64,000 nucleotides of DNA from Palsa-147 sp963771905 (GCA_963771905.1 CAVYVI010000005.1:218301-282300), one strand, 5' to 3'; shown: positions 15,955 to 25,611, numbered from the stretch's first letter. Translations and numbers: made by a program. Notes: generated from the letters alone by a model not told the origin.

Positions 15955-16788
15955 ATGCAACAGACAACCAATGACGACCGGCTGATCGGAGCCATCGCAA
16001 CTCTGAAGCCTCCGACGATCGAGGAATTTGAGTTCATCCGCTATCGAATCGAAGACGAAGTCGCGCGGCTGACTCTCGACCGGCCCGATCACAATCTTTT
16101 GAACGAACGCATGCTGTGCGAGCTCGCCGTGGGCATCAATTCGCTCGGCGATAAGCGCGAGGTCAAGCTCATCGTCATCGATTCGGCGCTAAAATCGTTT
16201 TGCGGCGGCATCGAACTCGGCGAATACACGCAGCGCCGCGTCTTTCAGCTTCTCGACGCATTCCACAACGCTTTCGCGGCCATGATGGACACGGCGAAAC
16301 CCCTGATGGTCGTCATCAACGGCCCGGCATTCGGCGGCGGCTCGGAGCTCGCCGCGCTGGCCGATCTGGTTGTCGCGACGCCGCGCGCGCGATTCGCGCA
16401 GCCGGAAATCAAGCTCGGCGTTTTTCCGCCGCTCTCTGCGGTTATTTTGCCGCACATTCTCGGGCCGAAAGTCGCGCTCGAACTCGTTCTCACCGGCGAA
16501 GCGATGACCGCCGAGCGCGCGTTCGAACTCGGGCTCGTGAATCGCCTGGTTCCGGAAAGTCATCTCGAAAAAACGGTGAACGATTTGATCGGAAAAGTGA
16601 CGGCGCAATCCGGACCCGTACTGACCATGGCCAAGAAAGCGATTCTCGGCAGCATAGGATTGTCGCTGCGCGATGGCGTGCGCAATTCGATGAAGATTTT
16701 TCTCAACGAACTTTCCGATCTCGAGGATTGCCAGGAAGGTTTGCGCGCGCTAGTGGAAAAACGCGCGCCAAAGTGGAAGAATCGTTGA
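15955..16788 (+). CDS. Enoyl-CoA hydratase/isomerase family protein
   Basis: Crotonase-fold enzyme of 277 aa acting on a CoA thioester. The oxyanion-hole segments are visible as SFCGGIELGEY and, in the second site, NGPAFGGGSELAALADLVV. The C-terminal helices (LVLTGEAMTAERAFELGLV) follow the family pattern. The residue context around GGGSE resembles dienoyl-CoA hydratases of aromatic degradation as well as ordinary enoyl-CoA hydratases, so substrate is left open. It is on the same strand as and close behind the thiolase. Confidence 0.85.
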   Translation: MQQTTNDDRLIGAIATLKPPTIEEFEFIRYRIEDEVARLTLDRPDHNLLNERMLCELAVGINSLGDKREVKLIVIDSALKSFCGGIELGEYTQRRVFQLLDAFHNAFAAMMDTAKPLMVVINGPAFGGGSELAALADLVVATPRARFAQPEIKLGVFPPLSAVILPHILGPKVALELVLTGEAMTAERAFELGLVNRLVPESHLEKTVNDLIGKVTAQSGPVLTMAKKAILGSIGLSLRDGVRNSMKIFLNELSDLEDCQEGLRALVEKRAPKWKNR

Positions 16789-16812
16789 CGCGCGCGGCGT
16801 TCGCGCGAAAAT

Positions 16813-17388
16813 ATGGACGATTCTCCAAGCACGAATCCTTCGCCGTCCGGTGATCCCCAAAAAGAAACGGATTCTTCACTCGTTCGTCCTCCGGATTTAC
16901 GCGCCGCGCCGGATTTTTTGCGCCGGCGAATCGCGATTCTTTTCGTCTCCGGCCTCGCGGCGTTTTCGCTGACCGCGTGGTTTCTGGTCCATTTGGATGT
17001 GGCGAAGGAAACGCCGAACGACGCAAGTACGGCCGAAGGCGTTGTGCGCGCGCAGCTCGACGCGCTCGCGCAGGGCGAGCTCAGCATCGCGTACAGCCTT
17101 TTCACGCCTCGCTATCGCAATGAAGTTCCGTTCGAATCGTTCGAACATTTGGTGGAAATGCATGGCGCGATGTTTCGCGCGCGCGATTTGCACGTGGAAT
17201 ACAAAGTCGAAAATCTCGCGCACGCCGATCTGCGCGTTCGCCTGGAAGCGAAAGATGGCGAGCACTACATCGCGAATTACACCGCGATCGTCATTGAGGG
17301 CCGCTGGTGGATCGACGAGCCGCCGCGCGATCGCGTTCTCGCGCGCGAAGCTGGCGATGCCGCCGCGCGCGATCGCGAACCAAGTTGA
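16813..17388 (+). CDS. Membrane-anchored DUF4864-like protein
   Basis: 191 aa with a disordered Pro/Ser-rich cytoplasmic start, one transmembrane helix at about residues 38-60 (IAILFVSGLAAFSLTAWFLV) and an outer domain with the pattern of DUF4864/NTF2-like proteins: VVRAQLDALAQGELSIAYSL, then FESFEHLVEMHG and AIVIEGRWWIDE. Function unknown. It lies 24 bases after the enoyl-CoA hydratase on the same strand and may be co-transcribed. The C-terminal Ala/Arg/Asp tail is low-complexity. Confidence 0.75.
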   Translation: MDDSPSTNPSPSGDPQKETDSSLVRPPDLRAAPDFLRRRIAILFVSGLAAFSLTAWFLVHLDVAKETPNDASTAEGVVRAQLDALAQGELSIAYSLFTPRYRNEVPFESFEHLVEMHGAMFRARDLHVEYKVENLAHADLRVRLEAKDGEHYIANYTAIVIEGRWWIDEPPRDRVLAREAGDAAARDREPS

Positions 17389-17474
17389 CGACGCGACGGG
17401 CGTTCGCGGACTCGAAGTTGATGTCGCGGCGGAGAGCGAGCGCGGGCTCGGTTGACACGTTCGCTCGCGGCGCA

Positions 17475-17755
17475 TAGACTGCGAATGAAAATTCGACTGG
17501 CCGGGGGAACGGGAAGGCCGTGCAAATCGGCCACGGTCCCGCCACTGTAATCGGCCGGCGCTGCGGATCGCAATCGCCCACTGGCTTCGCTGCAAAAACG
17601 AAGCGAGCCGGGAAGGGCCGTTCGAGAGAAAGAAGTTTCTTTGATTTATTTTTTCTCGCGAGCGGACAGCGCCATTATTTTTGCGAGTGAGGCGCGGAGA
17701 GATTTCACGCGCGCTCGCGAAGAGGCCGGAAGTCAGGAAACCTACCCCGCCCGGA
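17475..17755 (+). promoter_or_regulatory. Cobalamin (adenosylcobalamin) riboswitch
   Basis: Conserved cobalamin aptamer features appear in order: GGGGGAACGGGAAGGCCGTG, the core CCCGCCACTGTAA, a long variable arm, and the 3' motif GCCGGAAGTCAGGAAACCTA. It lies upstream of btuF-btuC-btuD and is followed by a transcription terminator at 17792, so B12 binding should shut the uptake operon off by early termination. The direction fits known B12 riboswitches, but the switch itself is inferred. Outer boundaries are approximate. Confidence 0.9.
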
Positions 17756-17791
17756 TGTGCCGGAGCCCTTCGCGAGAAAGGGCCTGGAGCG

Positions 17792-17822
17792 AAGCCCCAT
17801 TTTTCTCGTGGGGCTTTTTTAT
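17792..17822 (+). terminator. Terminator of the cobalamin riboswitch expression platform
   Basis: AGCCCCA…TGGGGCT around a TTTTTCTCG loop, followed by TTTTTT, ending 40 bases before the btuF start. An alternative pairing partner exists just upstream (GAGCCCTTCGCGAGAAAGGGC region is self-complementary), consistent with attenuation. Confidence 0.8.
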
Positions 17823-17863
17823 TGGAGTGCGGAATTTTGCTGGAAAAAGTTTACGCGAGAAAA

Positions 17864-18796
17864 ATGAGGATCGCGGCGGTCGCGCTGATCGCTATTTTCG
17901 CGGCGAGTTCTGCCGCCGCGACGCAAACTGCGGCGCCGCAGGCATCGACGCAGATTGTGGTCGATGAAACCGGGCGGCGCGTGACGATTCCCACGGAGGT
18001 GCGCCGCATCGTTTCTCTCGCGCCGAATCTCACGGAAACAATTTATGCGCTGGGCGCAGATTCGAAGCTGGTTGGCGACACGGATTACTGCGACATGCCG
18101 CCCGAAGCGCGGACGAAGCCGCACGTCGGCGCGCCGCTGAGCCCAAGCCTCGAAGCGATCGTTGGATTGAAACCCGATCTCGTTCTCGCGACCACCGCAA
18201 TCAATCGCCGCGCCACGGTTGACGCACTCGAACATCTCGGCGTCGCGGTGTACGCGACCAATCCGCACAGCGTGGATGGGCTGCTCGCGGGAATCGAAAA
18301 TCTCGCGACTGTGATCGGCTCCGAGCAGGAAGGAAAAGACCTGATCGCGCATTTGCAGGCGCGGCTCGACGCGTTGCACGCAAAACTTGCGGGCCAACCG
18401 GAGCGGCGCGTTTTGTTCGTGGTGTGGGACGACCCGCTGATTTCCGTTGGGCCAAACACTTTTATCGCGGACGCGCTACGCCGCGCCGGGGCCGTCTCCG
18501 TGATCGAATCGAAGCAAGCATGGCCGCAAATCAATCTGGAAGAAGTGGTGCGACTGCAACCGGAATATTTGATATTCGCCGGCGATCACGGAGACAGTGG
18601 AGCGCTCAGTGCGGATGATTTGCGATCGCGTCCGGCGTGGCGCGAACTCGAAGCCGTCAAGCAAGGGCGCATCGCACGCGTGAGCGGCGAAGTGGACCGC
18701 CCGGCGCCCGGATTGATCGACGCGATCGAGGAGCTCGCAAAACAATTGCATCCATCGGCATTTGCAAATGCGCCGGCGGCGGAAGGCTCGCACTGA
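17864..18796 (+). CDS. btuF: Periplasmic cobalamin-binding protein
   Basis: Captures vitamin B12 in the periplasm and hands it to BtuCD. Signal peptide MRIAAVALIAIFAASSAAA; then a class III substrate-binding fold beginning RRIVSLAPNLTETIYALGAD, which is the BtuF/FhuD N-lobe signature, with the long connecting helix typical of the class. The 310-aa length is normal. The ATG at 17864 is the first start after the riboswitch terminator. The stop overlaps the btuC start (TGATG). Heme- or siderophore-binding relatives have the same fold; the flanking B12 riboswitch favours cobalamin. Confidence 0.88.
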   Translation: MRIAAVALIAIFAASSAAATQTAAPQASTQIVVDETGRRVTIPTEVRRIVSLAPNLTETIYALGADSKLVGDTDYCDMPPEARTKPHVGAPLSPSLEAIVGLKPDLVLATTAINRRATVDALEHLGVAVYATNPHSVDGLLAGIENLATVIGSEQEGKDLIAHLQARLDALHAKLAGQPERRVLFVVWDDPLISVGPNTFIADALRRAGAVSVIESKQAWPQINLEEVVRLQPEYLIFAGDHGDSGALSADDLRSRPAWRELEAVKQGRIARVSGEVDRPAPGLIDAIEELAKQLHPSAFANAPAAEGSH

Positions 18797-19812
18797 TGCA
18801 GCCGCTCACGCCGCGCCGGATTGTTGGTGTTTGCAGCCTGCTCGGAATCGTGCTGTTTGCCTGCGTGGTGTTGTCGCTTCGGCTCGGCGCGTATCCGATG
18901 TCGTTGCGGGCGATCGTCGACACGCTGGTCCATGGAACGCTCGGGCAGACGGATCAGATTCCGACGGATTTTCGGCTGGTGATTTTTGGCTTGCGGCTGC
19001 CGCGAATCGCGCTCGGAATCGTGGTGGGAGCGTCGCTGGCTGTGGCGGGCGCGGGATTTCAGGCGCTGTTGCGCAATCCGCTGGCCGATCCGTACGTGCT
19101 GGGAGTTTCGAGCGGGGCGGCGCTGGGCGCGATTTTGAGTCTCGTGGTAGCGCCGCACGCGCTGATCGCGATGCAGATCGCGGCCTTTCTGGGCGCGACG
19201 GCGACGATCGCGTCGGTTTATTTTCTCGGGCGCCGCGGCGGACAAATTGAAAGCGCGACGCTGCTGCTTGCCGGAATTATTTCCGCGTCGTTTCTTTCCG
19301 CGGTCATCATGTTTTTGATGACCACGCTGAGCGGGCGCGATCTGCGCGGGATGGCGTTCTGGCTAATGGGCGATCTGGCGTCGCCGCCGCAAATCCCGAT
19401 CGGCTTTTTGTTTTTCGTGATGCTCGCCGCGGTGGGAGCGATTTATACGACGGCGTCGGACCTGAATTTGATTTTGACGGGCGAGCAGGAAGCGCGGCAT
19501 CTCGGAGTGAATGTGGCGCGCGTGAAGCTGGTCGTGTATCTCTCGGCGTCGCTGCTGACGGGGCTGGCGGTTTCGGTGAGCGGAGCGATCGGCTACGTCG
19601 GGCTTCTCGTGCCGCACGTGATTCGGATGATGTTCGGGTCGGACTATCGCGTACTGATTCCCGCGTCGGCGCTGGGCGGCGCGATTGCGATCGTTCTGGC
19701 GGACACGCTGGCGCGAACGGTTGTGGCGCCGACGGAATTGCCGGTGGGCGCGATGACGGCGCTCGTGGGCGCGCCGGTTTTCATTTACCTGCTGCGGCGC
19801 AGGGTGCGATGA
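18796..19812 (+). CDS. btuC: Cobalamin ABC transporter permease
   Basis: 338-residue FecCD-type permease with about ten membrane helices. Family motifs: LRLPRIALGIVVGASLAVAG, QALLRNPLADPYVLGVSSGA, and near the end GAIGYVGLLVPHVIRM, where the last segment contacts the ATPase. The N-terminus LTPRRIVGVCSLLGIVLFA is the first helix. It is the second gene of the operon, overlapping btuF and btuD, and should form a homodimeric channel with BtuD. Confidence 0.93.
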   Translation: MQPLTPRRIVGVCSLLGIVLFACVVLSLRLGAYPMSLRAIVDTLVHGTLGQTDQIPTDFRLVIFGLRLPRIALGIVVGASLAVAGAGFQALLRNPLADPYVLGVSSGAALGAILSLVVAPHALIAMQIAAFLGATATIASVYFLGRRGGQIESATLLLAGIISASFLSAVIMFLMTTLSGRDLRGMAFWLMGDLASPPQIPIGFLFFVMLAAVGAIYTTASDLNLILTGEQEARHLGVNVARVKLVVYLSASLLTGLAVSVSGAIGYVGLLVPHVIRMMFGSDYRVLIPASALGGAIAIVLADTLARTVVAPTELPVGAMTALVGAPVFIYLLRRRVR

Positions 19813-20702
19813 GCGCGCGCGGCAATCCGATTGCGGGCGCGGGATCGGGCGCGGCGCCGCCCATGAACGATCCGACGGTGCGCGTAACGGTGGAGCAAGC
19901 GAGCTACGCGTATCAAGTGACGGAGCGGGGCGCGGCGAAATTCGCGCTTGGGCCGGTGACGTTTGAAGCGCGGCGTGGAGAAATCGTATCGATTCTCGGG
20001 CCGAATGCGAGCGGCAAGTCCACACTGCTGAAATTGCTGGCGGGAATGCACCGGCCATTGTCGGGATTCGTTCGCGTGGACGGCCTCGATACGAGCCAGC
20101 TCGATCCGAGGACGAGAGCGCAGAAAATCGCGCTGGTGCAGCAGGAGAGCGCGCTGCTGTTTCCGCTGCGCGTCTGGGAATTCGTGCTGCAGGGAAGATA
20201 TCCGTACGGAAAGCGATTGCGATTCGAATCCGCGGAAGACATTTTGATGGCGGGGAACGCGCTGGCGCAGGTGAACGCGTCGGAGCTGCGCGATCGCTGG
20301 ATGGAACAATTATCGGGCGGCGAAAAACAGCGCGTGATTCTGGCGAGGGCGCTGGCGCAGCAACCATCGTTGCTGCTGCTCGACGAGCCGACGCAGCATC
20401 TCGATATTGGCGGCAAAGTGGAGCTGCTGCGGCGGCTGAGAAAGCTGGCCGACGAAAATCGCTACACCGTGATCGTGGTGACGCACGAGCTGAATCTGGC
20501 GGCGGAATTTTCCGACCGCATCGTGCTGCTGCATCGCGGCAAATTTCAGATGGCCGGCTCGCCGGAAGAAGTCTACCGGCGCGAAATTCTCGAGCCGGTG
20601 TTCGATGCGCCGCTCGACGTCGAGACGAGTCCGAGCGGGCGGCCGCGCGTGCTGCTGCGCGAGGGCGGGGATGGGCGCTCGCGGCGCGACACGCGAAATT
20701 GA
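19809..20702 (+). CDS. btuD: Cobalamin ABC transporter ATP-binding protein
   Basis: ATPase driving B12 import. Walker A is GPNASGKST (about residues 64-72), the Q-loop is LVQQESALLFPL, the signature is MEQLSGGEKQRV, Walker B is SLLLLDEPTQHLD and the switch histidine is in VVTHELNLA. The first 20 residues are a low-complexity addition; the ATG in PPMNDPTV could be the true start, but the four-base overlap with btuC favours 19809. The tail after VFDAPLDVETS is variable. Confidence 0.92.
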   Translation: MSARGNPIAGAGSGAAPPMNDPTVRVTVEQASYAYQVTERGAAKFALGPVTFEARRGEIVSILGPNASGKSTLLKLLAGMHRPLSGFVRVDGLDTSQLDPRTRAQKIALVQQESALLFPLRVWEFVLQGRYPYGKRLRFESAEDILMAGNALAQVNASELRDRWMEQLSGGEKQRVILARALAQQPSLLLLDEPTQHLDIGGKVELLRRLRKLADENRYTVIVVTHELNLAAEFSDRIVLLHRGKFQMAGSPEEVYRREILEPVFDAPLDVETSPSGRPRVLLREGGDGRSRRDTRN

Positions 20703-20839
20703 GATTTGAGATTTCCGACCCGCGATGGCGAGTTGGAAATCTTGGATGAAAGAACGGACGTTCCTGCGGCGCAGGGATAACGCGATGTTTGCTGCAATGA
20801 GTGGCGCAACAATTGCAGCGACGACTGCCGGTTCTGGGC

Positions 20840-21045
20840 GCTGCGTTAAATTCACCTGAGACTCCGTGCACGGGAAGACGGTGAAAAGCCGTCGCCGCCG
20901 CGCGACTGTAAGGCGGAAATTGCCGGGCGCGCACCACTGTTCCGCGCGCTGGTTCGAGCGATCGAGCCGGCAACGGAATGGGAAGGCCGCGCCTCTGGAT
21001 ACTGCCGCCAAGCCAGGAGACCGACGGAGCCCTCGATCCCGGACG
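20840..21045 (+). promoter_or_regulatory. Second cobalamin riboswitch, upstream of the TonB receptor
   Basis: Aptamer motifs seen: CACGGGAAGACGGTGAAAAG, CCGCGCGACTGTAAGG and the B12 box region GCCAAGCCAGGAGACCGACG. Unlike the first riboswitch it shows no obvious terminator before the next start, while the receptor's strong ribosome-binding site (GAGGAGGAAAAA) lies about 65 bases beyond the B12 box. Control of translation is therefore more likely. Boundaries are approximate. Confidence 0.88.
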
Positions 21046-21122
21046 TGAAGCTCGCAGATTTTTTGCGAAGCGCCACGCCAGGACAACCTTCAACTCCCGC
21101 GCGAGAGGGAGAGGAGGAAAAA

Positions 21123-23279
21123 ATGAAGGCATGCATTTCCGCAGTGGCAGTTTTCACCGCTTTGTTTTTTTCTTTCGCGTTCACTTCCCTGGCACAGACA
21201 GAATCGAAAGCAACGCTAACCGGAACAATCACCGATCCGAGCGGCGCCGCAATCAGCGGTGCGGACATTATCGCCGAATCGCAAACGAGCCCTGCAAATT
21301 CCCTGCGTACGAAGAGCGGCAGCGACGGGCATTTTTCATTCACGCTTGCCGCGGGGCGTTATCGCGTTACCGTGGTTGCGCCGGCATTCGAGCGCGTCGA
21401 GCAAAACTTTTCGCTGGCGGCGGGCGAAACGCGGGAATGGAACACGCGCCTGACGCTCGAAAAACTTTCCGCGAATGTTGTGGTGACGGCGGCGGCCGAA
21501 CCGACTCCCGCGACCGTCACGACAGCACCGGTGGACATCATCACGCAGCAGGACATCGCCGAGCGGGATGAAATCTGGCTCGCGCCGCTGATCGCGGCGG
21601 CGCCCGGCGGAGCGCTTTCGCGGCTTGGACCGGAGGGTGGCGTGACGACGTTTTTTCTGGATGGCGGGGATTCCGATTTCACGAAGTTTCTCGTGGACGG
21701 CGTTCCGGTGAATGAGCCGGGAGGAGCGATCGAACTCGAGAATTACGATCTCGAGGGTGTGGACAAAATCGAAATCGTTCACGGCGCATCGAGCGCGCTG
21801 TTTGGGACCGATGCGGTGGACGGCGTGGTGCAGGTTTTCTCGCATCGCGGAACGACGACGACGCCGGAACTCGATCTCGTGGGCGAAGGCGGGACGTTTC
21901 AGACGGGGCGAGGCGGCGCGCAACTGAGCGGGATCGCCGGGGGATTCGATTATTCCGCGACGGCGGGATATTTCGGGAGCCAGGGGCAAGGGCCGAACGA
22001 TTATTTGCGGGACACATCGCTCGCGGGAAATTTCGGCTATCGATTTTCGGATACGGACACGCTGCGGCTGACAGTCCGGAACGCGGCGAGCGACGGCGGC
22101 GTGCCCGGTCAGGAACTTCTGCTGCCGCCGAGCCTGACCGATCACGACGATCTGCACAATTTCACGACGGGACTCACGTGGGATTTTCAGCCGAGCGACC
22201 ACTGGCACGAACAGATCATCGGATACGACACACGAATTCAAGAGACGTACATCAACAGCTTCGGAAATTCGTACAACCTGTACAACCGCGCGGGATTCGA
22301 GGAGCAATCGACATATTTGTTTCCACACGGAGGCGTCTCGCTCGGATACCAATACGAGGTGGAGAACGGTTCGGAAGGCGGACCGCACTCGAGACGCAAC
22401 AATCAAGCAGGGTACACGGAAGTGCGCTATCAGCTTGCGCCGCGCGTGACGGCGACGGCGGGAGTGCGCGCGGAGGCGAACGCAAGCTTCGGGACGCGCG
22501 TGGTGCCGCGTGCGGGAATCGCGTACGCGGTGCGGTACGGGCACGATTTCTGGGGCGCGACGCGGCTGCGCGCGTCGTATGGAGAGGGAGTGAAGGAGCC
22601 GGACTTTTTCGATTCGTTTTCGAACGATCCGTGCAATCCGGGGAATCCGAATTTGCGGCCGGAGGAGAGCACGACATTTAATTTGGGCGGCGATCAAATG
22701 CTCGGGTCGGACCGGCTGCGGATTTCGATCAATTATTTTCACAACGATTTCCAGAACATCGTTAGTTTCGCGTCGTTTCCGCCGACGACGGCGTGCCCGT
22801 ACGGCACGGGAACGTTTTTTAACACGGACAAAGCGCGCGCGTTCGGGGCGAATACGTCGTTCGAGGCCAAGGCTACGCGGTGGCTGCGGATCAACGGAAA
22901 TTACACGTACGATGATACGCGGGTGCTCGAGTCGCCGAATGCGTTCGATCCGACGCTCGAGCCGGGGAACCGGCTGGCGAAACGCCCGCTGCATTCCGCG
23001 ACGCTGATTGCGAATGCGATGTTTCACCGGATGAATTGGAATCTTGCGGGATATTACGTCGGGCGGCGGACGGACAGCGATTTCTTGGGGCTGGGAATTA
23101 CGAGCGACCCGAGTTACATGCGATGGGATCTGGGGACAACGTATGAATTCACGCGCAAACTTTCGGCGTTGGCGCGCGTGGAGAATTTATTTGACCGGCG
23201 GTATCAGGATGCGGTGGGGTATCCGGCACTGGGATTGAATTACCGGCTGGGGATGAAGTTTGTTTGGGGAGGGGAGTAG
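21123..23279 (+). CDS. TonB-dependent outer-membrane receptor, probable B12 receptor (BtuB-like)
   Basis: Outer-membrane transporter of 718 aa. After a signal peptide (ending SLAQT) comes a carboxypeptidase-regulatory-like domain (LTGTITDPSGAAISGADIIA, to about residue 115), then a plug domain with the hairpin FLVDGVPVNEPGG and VDKIEIVHGASSALFGTDAV, then the beta-barrel, ending YRLGMKFVWGGE with a short C-terminal strand. The extra N-terminal domain is typical of Acidobacteriota and Bacteroidota receptors. The B12 riboswitch directly upstream makes cobalamin the likely cargo. It follows btuFCD on the same strand but has its own control element. Confidence 0.9.
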   Translation: MKACISAVAVFTALFFSFAFTSLAQTESKATLTGTITDPSGAAISGADIIAESQTSPANSLRTKSGSDGHFSFTLAAGRYRVTVVAPAFERVEQNFSLAAGETREWNTRLTLEKLSANVVVTAAAEPTPATVTTAPVDIITQQDIAERDEIWLAPLIAAAPGGALSRLGPEGGVTTFFLDGGDSDFTKFLVDGVPVNEPGGAIELENYDLEGVDKIEIVHGASSALFGTDAVDGVVQVFSHRGTTTTPELDLVGEGGTFQTGRGGAQLSGIAGGFDYSATAGYFGSQGQGPNDYLRDTSLAGNFGYRFSDTDTLRLTVRNAASDGGVPGQELLLPPSLTDHDDLHNFTTGLTWDFQPSDHWHEQIIGYDTRIQETYINSFGNSYNLYNRAGFEEQSTYLFPHGGVSLGYQYEVENGSEGGPHSRRNNQAGYTEVRYQLAPRVTATAGVRAEANASFGTRVVPRAGIAYAVRYGHDFWGATRLRASYGEGVKEPDFFDSFSNDPCNPGNPNLRPEESTTFNLGGDQMLGSDRLRISINYFHNDFQNIVSFASFPPTTACPYGTGTFFNTDKARAFGANTSFEAKATRWLRINGNYTYDDTRVLESPNAFDPTLEPGNRLAKRPLHSATLIANAMFHRMNWNLAGYYVGRRTDSDFLGLGITSDPSYMRWDLGTTYEFTRKLSALARVENLFDRRYQDAVGYPALGLNYRLGMKFVWGGE

Positions 23280-23384
23280 AGGGATGGCGGCGAGGCGAGG
23301 CGATCGCGACAGCGCAGAGGGAGGGGCGCCCTTTGCGCTCGACCAAGAACGAGACGTTATTTTCGCCGGCTGGCGGAGTGGGCG

Positions 23385-23933
23385 CTAAGGAGTGGCGTGC
23401 GCCAGACTTCGTGCGGCAACGCTGATCATCAGGCGCGCCGTGCCGGTCATGATCAAGCTGATGCCGACGAGCGTGCCGATCACCCACAACGAGCTGGAGG
23501 GCCATTGCCTCCAAACCAGCAGGCCGAGAATCAGGGTGATGATGCCGTCCGCCAGAATCCAGCCCGAGCCGCGAGCGCTGCGATTTGAAAAATACGCGAC
23601 GAGATCCATCACGCCTTCGACCACAAAGAAAATTGCGAGGACCAGGGTGAATCCGGCGACGCCCAGCAAAGGATTCATCAGGAAATAAATTCCGGCGATC
23701 AAATACAGAATCGCCACGAGGACCTTCCAAAGGATGCTGCCGGCGCCTTTCGACTGGAAGGCGTGGATAAATTGAAATCCGCCGCTCAAAACAATCAGCC
23801 ACGCGATGACGATGACCACGCCGAACGACGTGGCTAGCGGGAGAGCAATAGCCAGAAAACCGAAGACGATGAGCAGAACCGCCCAGATGATGGATGTTCC
23901 GGAGCCGAGACGGGAAACATTCGTCTGTGACAT
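23385..23933 (-). CDS. HdeD-like (DUF308) membrane protein
   Basis: 182-residue integral membrane protein with about six helices arranged as three DUF308 pairs, e.g. IIWAVLLIVFGFLAIALPLA, then VLYLIAGIYFLMNPLLG-like and DGIITLILGLLVWRQWP. HdeD in enteric bacteria is tied to acid resistance; the role of homologues elsewhere is unclear. The ATG at 23933 is preceded by AAGGAGGAATCGAATC, an excellent ribosome-binding site, so the longer frame is not used. It is transcribed toward the TonB receptor gene. Confidence 0.88.
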   Translation of the reverse strand: MSQTNVSRLGSGTSIIWAVLLIVFGFLAIALPLATSFGVVIVIAWLIVLSGGFQFIHAFQSKGAGSILWKVLVAILYLIAGIYFLMNPLLGVAGFTLVLAIFFVVEGVMDLVAYFSNRSARGSGWILADGIITLILGLLVWRQWPSSSLWVIGTLVGISLIMTGTARLMISVAARSLAHATP

Positions 23934-24115
23934 GATTCGATTCCTCCTTGCGGTCAGACGATTTGCAGATGATCCAGACAGACCTAATAACACAGCTACG
24001 CTGAAATTGTTATAGCAAGTCCATAACTGCCGGAGGCGCGAGCGGGGCGGCGGCCCGACGTTGGTGGCGCGACGGGGCGGGGCAAGGCGGCGGATGCTAT
24101 AATGGCCGCTTTCTT

Positions 24116-25606
24116 ATGGCGAAAACGGCTGAAGAAGGGGCGAGCATCGCTCCGGAAATCCGGGCGCGGTACGAGGCGGTGATCGGCCTCGAAGTGCACG
24201 CGCAACTGCGGACGGCGACGAAAGCGTTCTGCGGATGCTCGAGGAGATTCGGGGACGCGCCGAACGCGAACACGTGCCCGGTGTGCCTCGGGCTGCCGGG
24301 AGCGCTGCCGGTGCTGAATCGGAAGGCGCTTGAGTTGGCGACGCGGGCAGCGCTCGCGTTGAATTGCACGGTGCAGGAGCGCTCGCGATTCGCGCGGAAG
24401 AATTATTTTTATCCGGATTTGCCGAAGGGCTACCAAATTTCGATGTACGAGCTGCCGCTTGCGACGGGAGGCGCGCTCGAAATCGAGATCGATGGCGCGC
24501 GGAAACGGATCGGGATCACGCGGCTGCACATGGAAGAAGATGCGGCGAAAAATCTGCACGAAGGCTTCGCGGATTCGGACCGTTACAGCTACATCGATTT
24601 CAACCGGTGCGGCGTCCCGCTGATCGAAATCGTTTCGGAGCCGGATTTGCGCGCGCCGGCGGAAGCGCATGCGTACCTGACGGCGCTGAAGCAGATTCTG
24701 GAATACACGGACGTGAGCGACTGCAACATGGAGGAAGGCTCGCTGCGGTGCGACGCGAACGTGAGCGTGCGGCTGCGTGGCGCGGCGAAATTCGGGACGA
24801 AGGCGGAAGTGAAGAATTTGAATTCGTTCCGGTATTTGCAGCGCGCGCTGGAGTACGAAATCGAGAGGCAAATCGGCGTGCTCGAGAGCGGCGGAAAGAT
24901 TTTGCAGGAAACGCGATTATACAACGTGGCGGCGGGGCGGACGGAATCGATGCGGTCGAAAGAATTCGCGCACGACTACCGCTATTTTCCGGATCCGGAT
25001 TTGCTGCCGGTGAGCGTGGATGCAGCGTTTCAGGAGAAGGTGCGCTTGGCGATGCCGGAACTGCCGGAGGCGAAGCGCGAGCGATTCGTGAGCACGTATG
25101 GAATTACGGCTTACGACGCGGGGGTGCTGGCGGCGTCGCGAGGGCTGGCGGATTATTTTGAGGCGGCCGTGCGGGCGGGCGCGCCGGCGAAAGTGGCGGC
25201 GAACTGGATGGCGACGGAGCTTCTGGGGCGGCTGAACGCGAGCGGAAAAGAAATTGAGGATTCGAGCGTTAGACCCGGGGCGCTGGCTGCGCTGGTTTCG
25301 CGAATCGAATCGGGCGAGATCACCGCGGCGACGGGAAAGAAAGTGTTCGCGCGGATGTTCGAGACGGGAAAATCGCCCGCGGAAATTATTGCGGCGGAAG
25401 GATACGCGCAAATCAGCGACACGAGCGCGATTGAAAGCGTGGCGCGGGCGATCGTCGCGAAAAACGCGGACAACGTGGCGAAATATCGCGAGGGGAATGA
25501 AGGCGTTTTCAAGTTTTTTGTCGGGCAAGTGATGCGCGAGACGCGCGGGCAGGCGAATCCGCAAGCGGTGAACGATATTTTGAAGCGCATTCTAAGCGAG
25601 GGCTGA
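24116..25606 (+). CDS. gatB: Asp-tRNA(Asn)/Glu-tRNA(Gln) amidotransferase subunit B
   Basis: Subunit of GatCAB, which converts mischarged Glu-tRNA-Gln or Asp-tRNA-Asn to the amide form. The 496-aa product opens YEAVIGLEVHAQLRT, carries the zinc-site cysteines (FCGCSRRFGDAPNANTCPVC), and the GatB signature PDLPKGYQIS…; the C-terminal YqeY-like tail domain is present and ends QAVNDILKRIL. gatA and gatC are not adjacent. The next gene starts six bases after its stop. Confidence 0.96.
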   Translation: MAKTAEEGASIAPEIRARYEAVIGLEVHAQLRTATKAFCGCSRRFGDAPNANTCPVCLGLPGALPVLNRKALELATRAALALNCTVQERSRFARKNYFYPDLPKGYQISMYELPLATGGALEIEIDGARKRIGITRLHMEEDAAKNLHEGFADSDRYSYIDFNRCGVPLIEIVSEPDLRAPAEAHAYLTALKQILEYTDVSDCNMEEGSLRCDANVSVRLRGAAKFGTKAEVKNLNSFRYLQRALEYEIERQIGVLESGGKILQETRLYNVAAGRTESMRSKEFAHDYRYFPDPDLLPVSVDAAFQEKVRLAMPELPEAKRERFVSTYGITAYDAGVLAASRGLADYFEAAVRAGAPAKVAANWMATELLGRLNASGKEIEDSSVRPGALAALVSRIESGEITAATGKKVFARMFETGKSPAEIIAAEGYAQISDTSAIESVARAIVAKNADNVAKYREGNEGVFKFFVGQVMRETRGQANPQAVNDILKRILSEG

Positions 25607-25611
25607 GACGC

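Noticed and set aside
19363..21132. Long minus-strand frame through the btuC/btuD region
   Set aside because: Antisense to genes with complete ABC transporter motifs and crossing a riboswitch; Arg/Ser/Pro-rich shadow.
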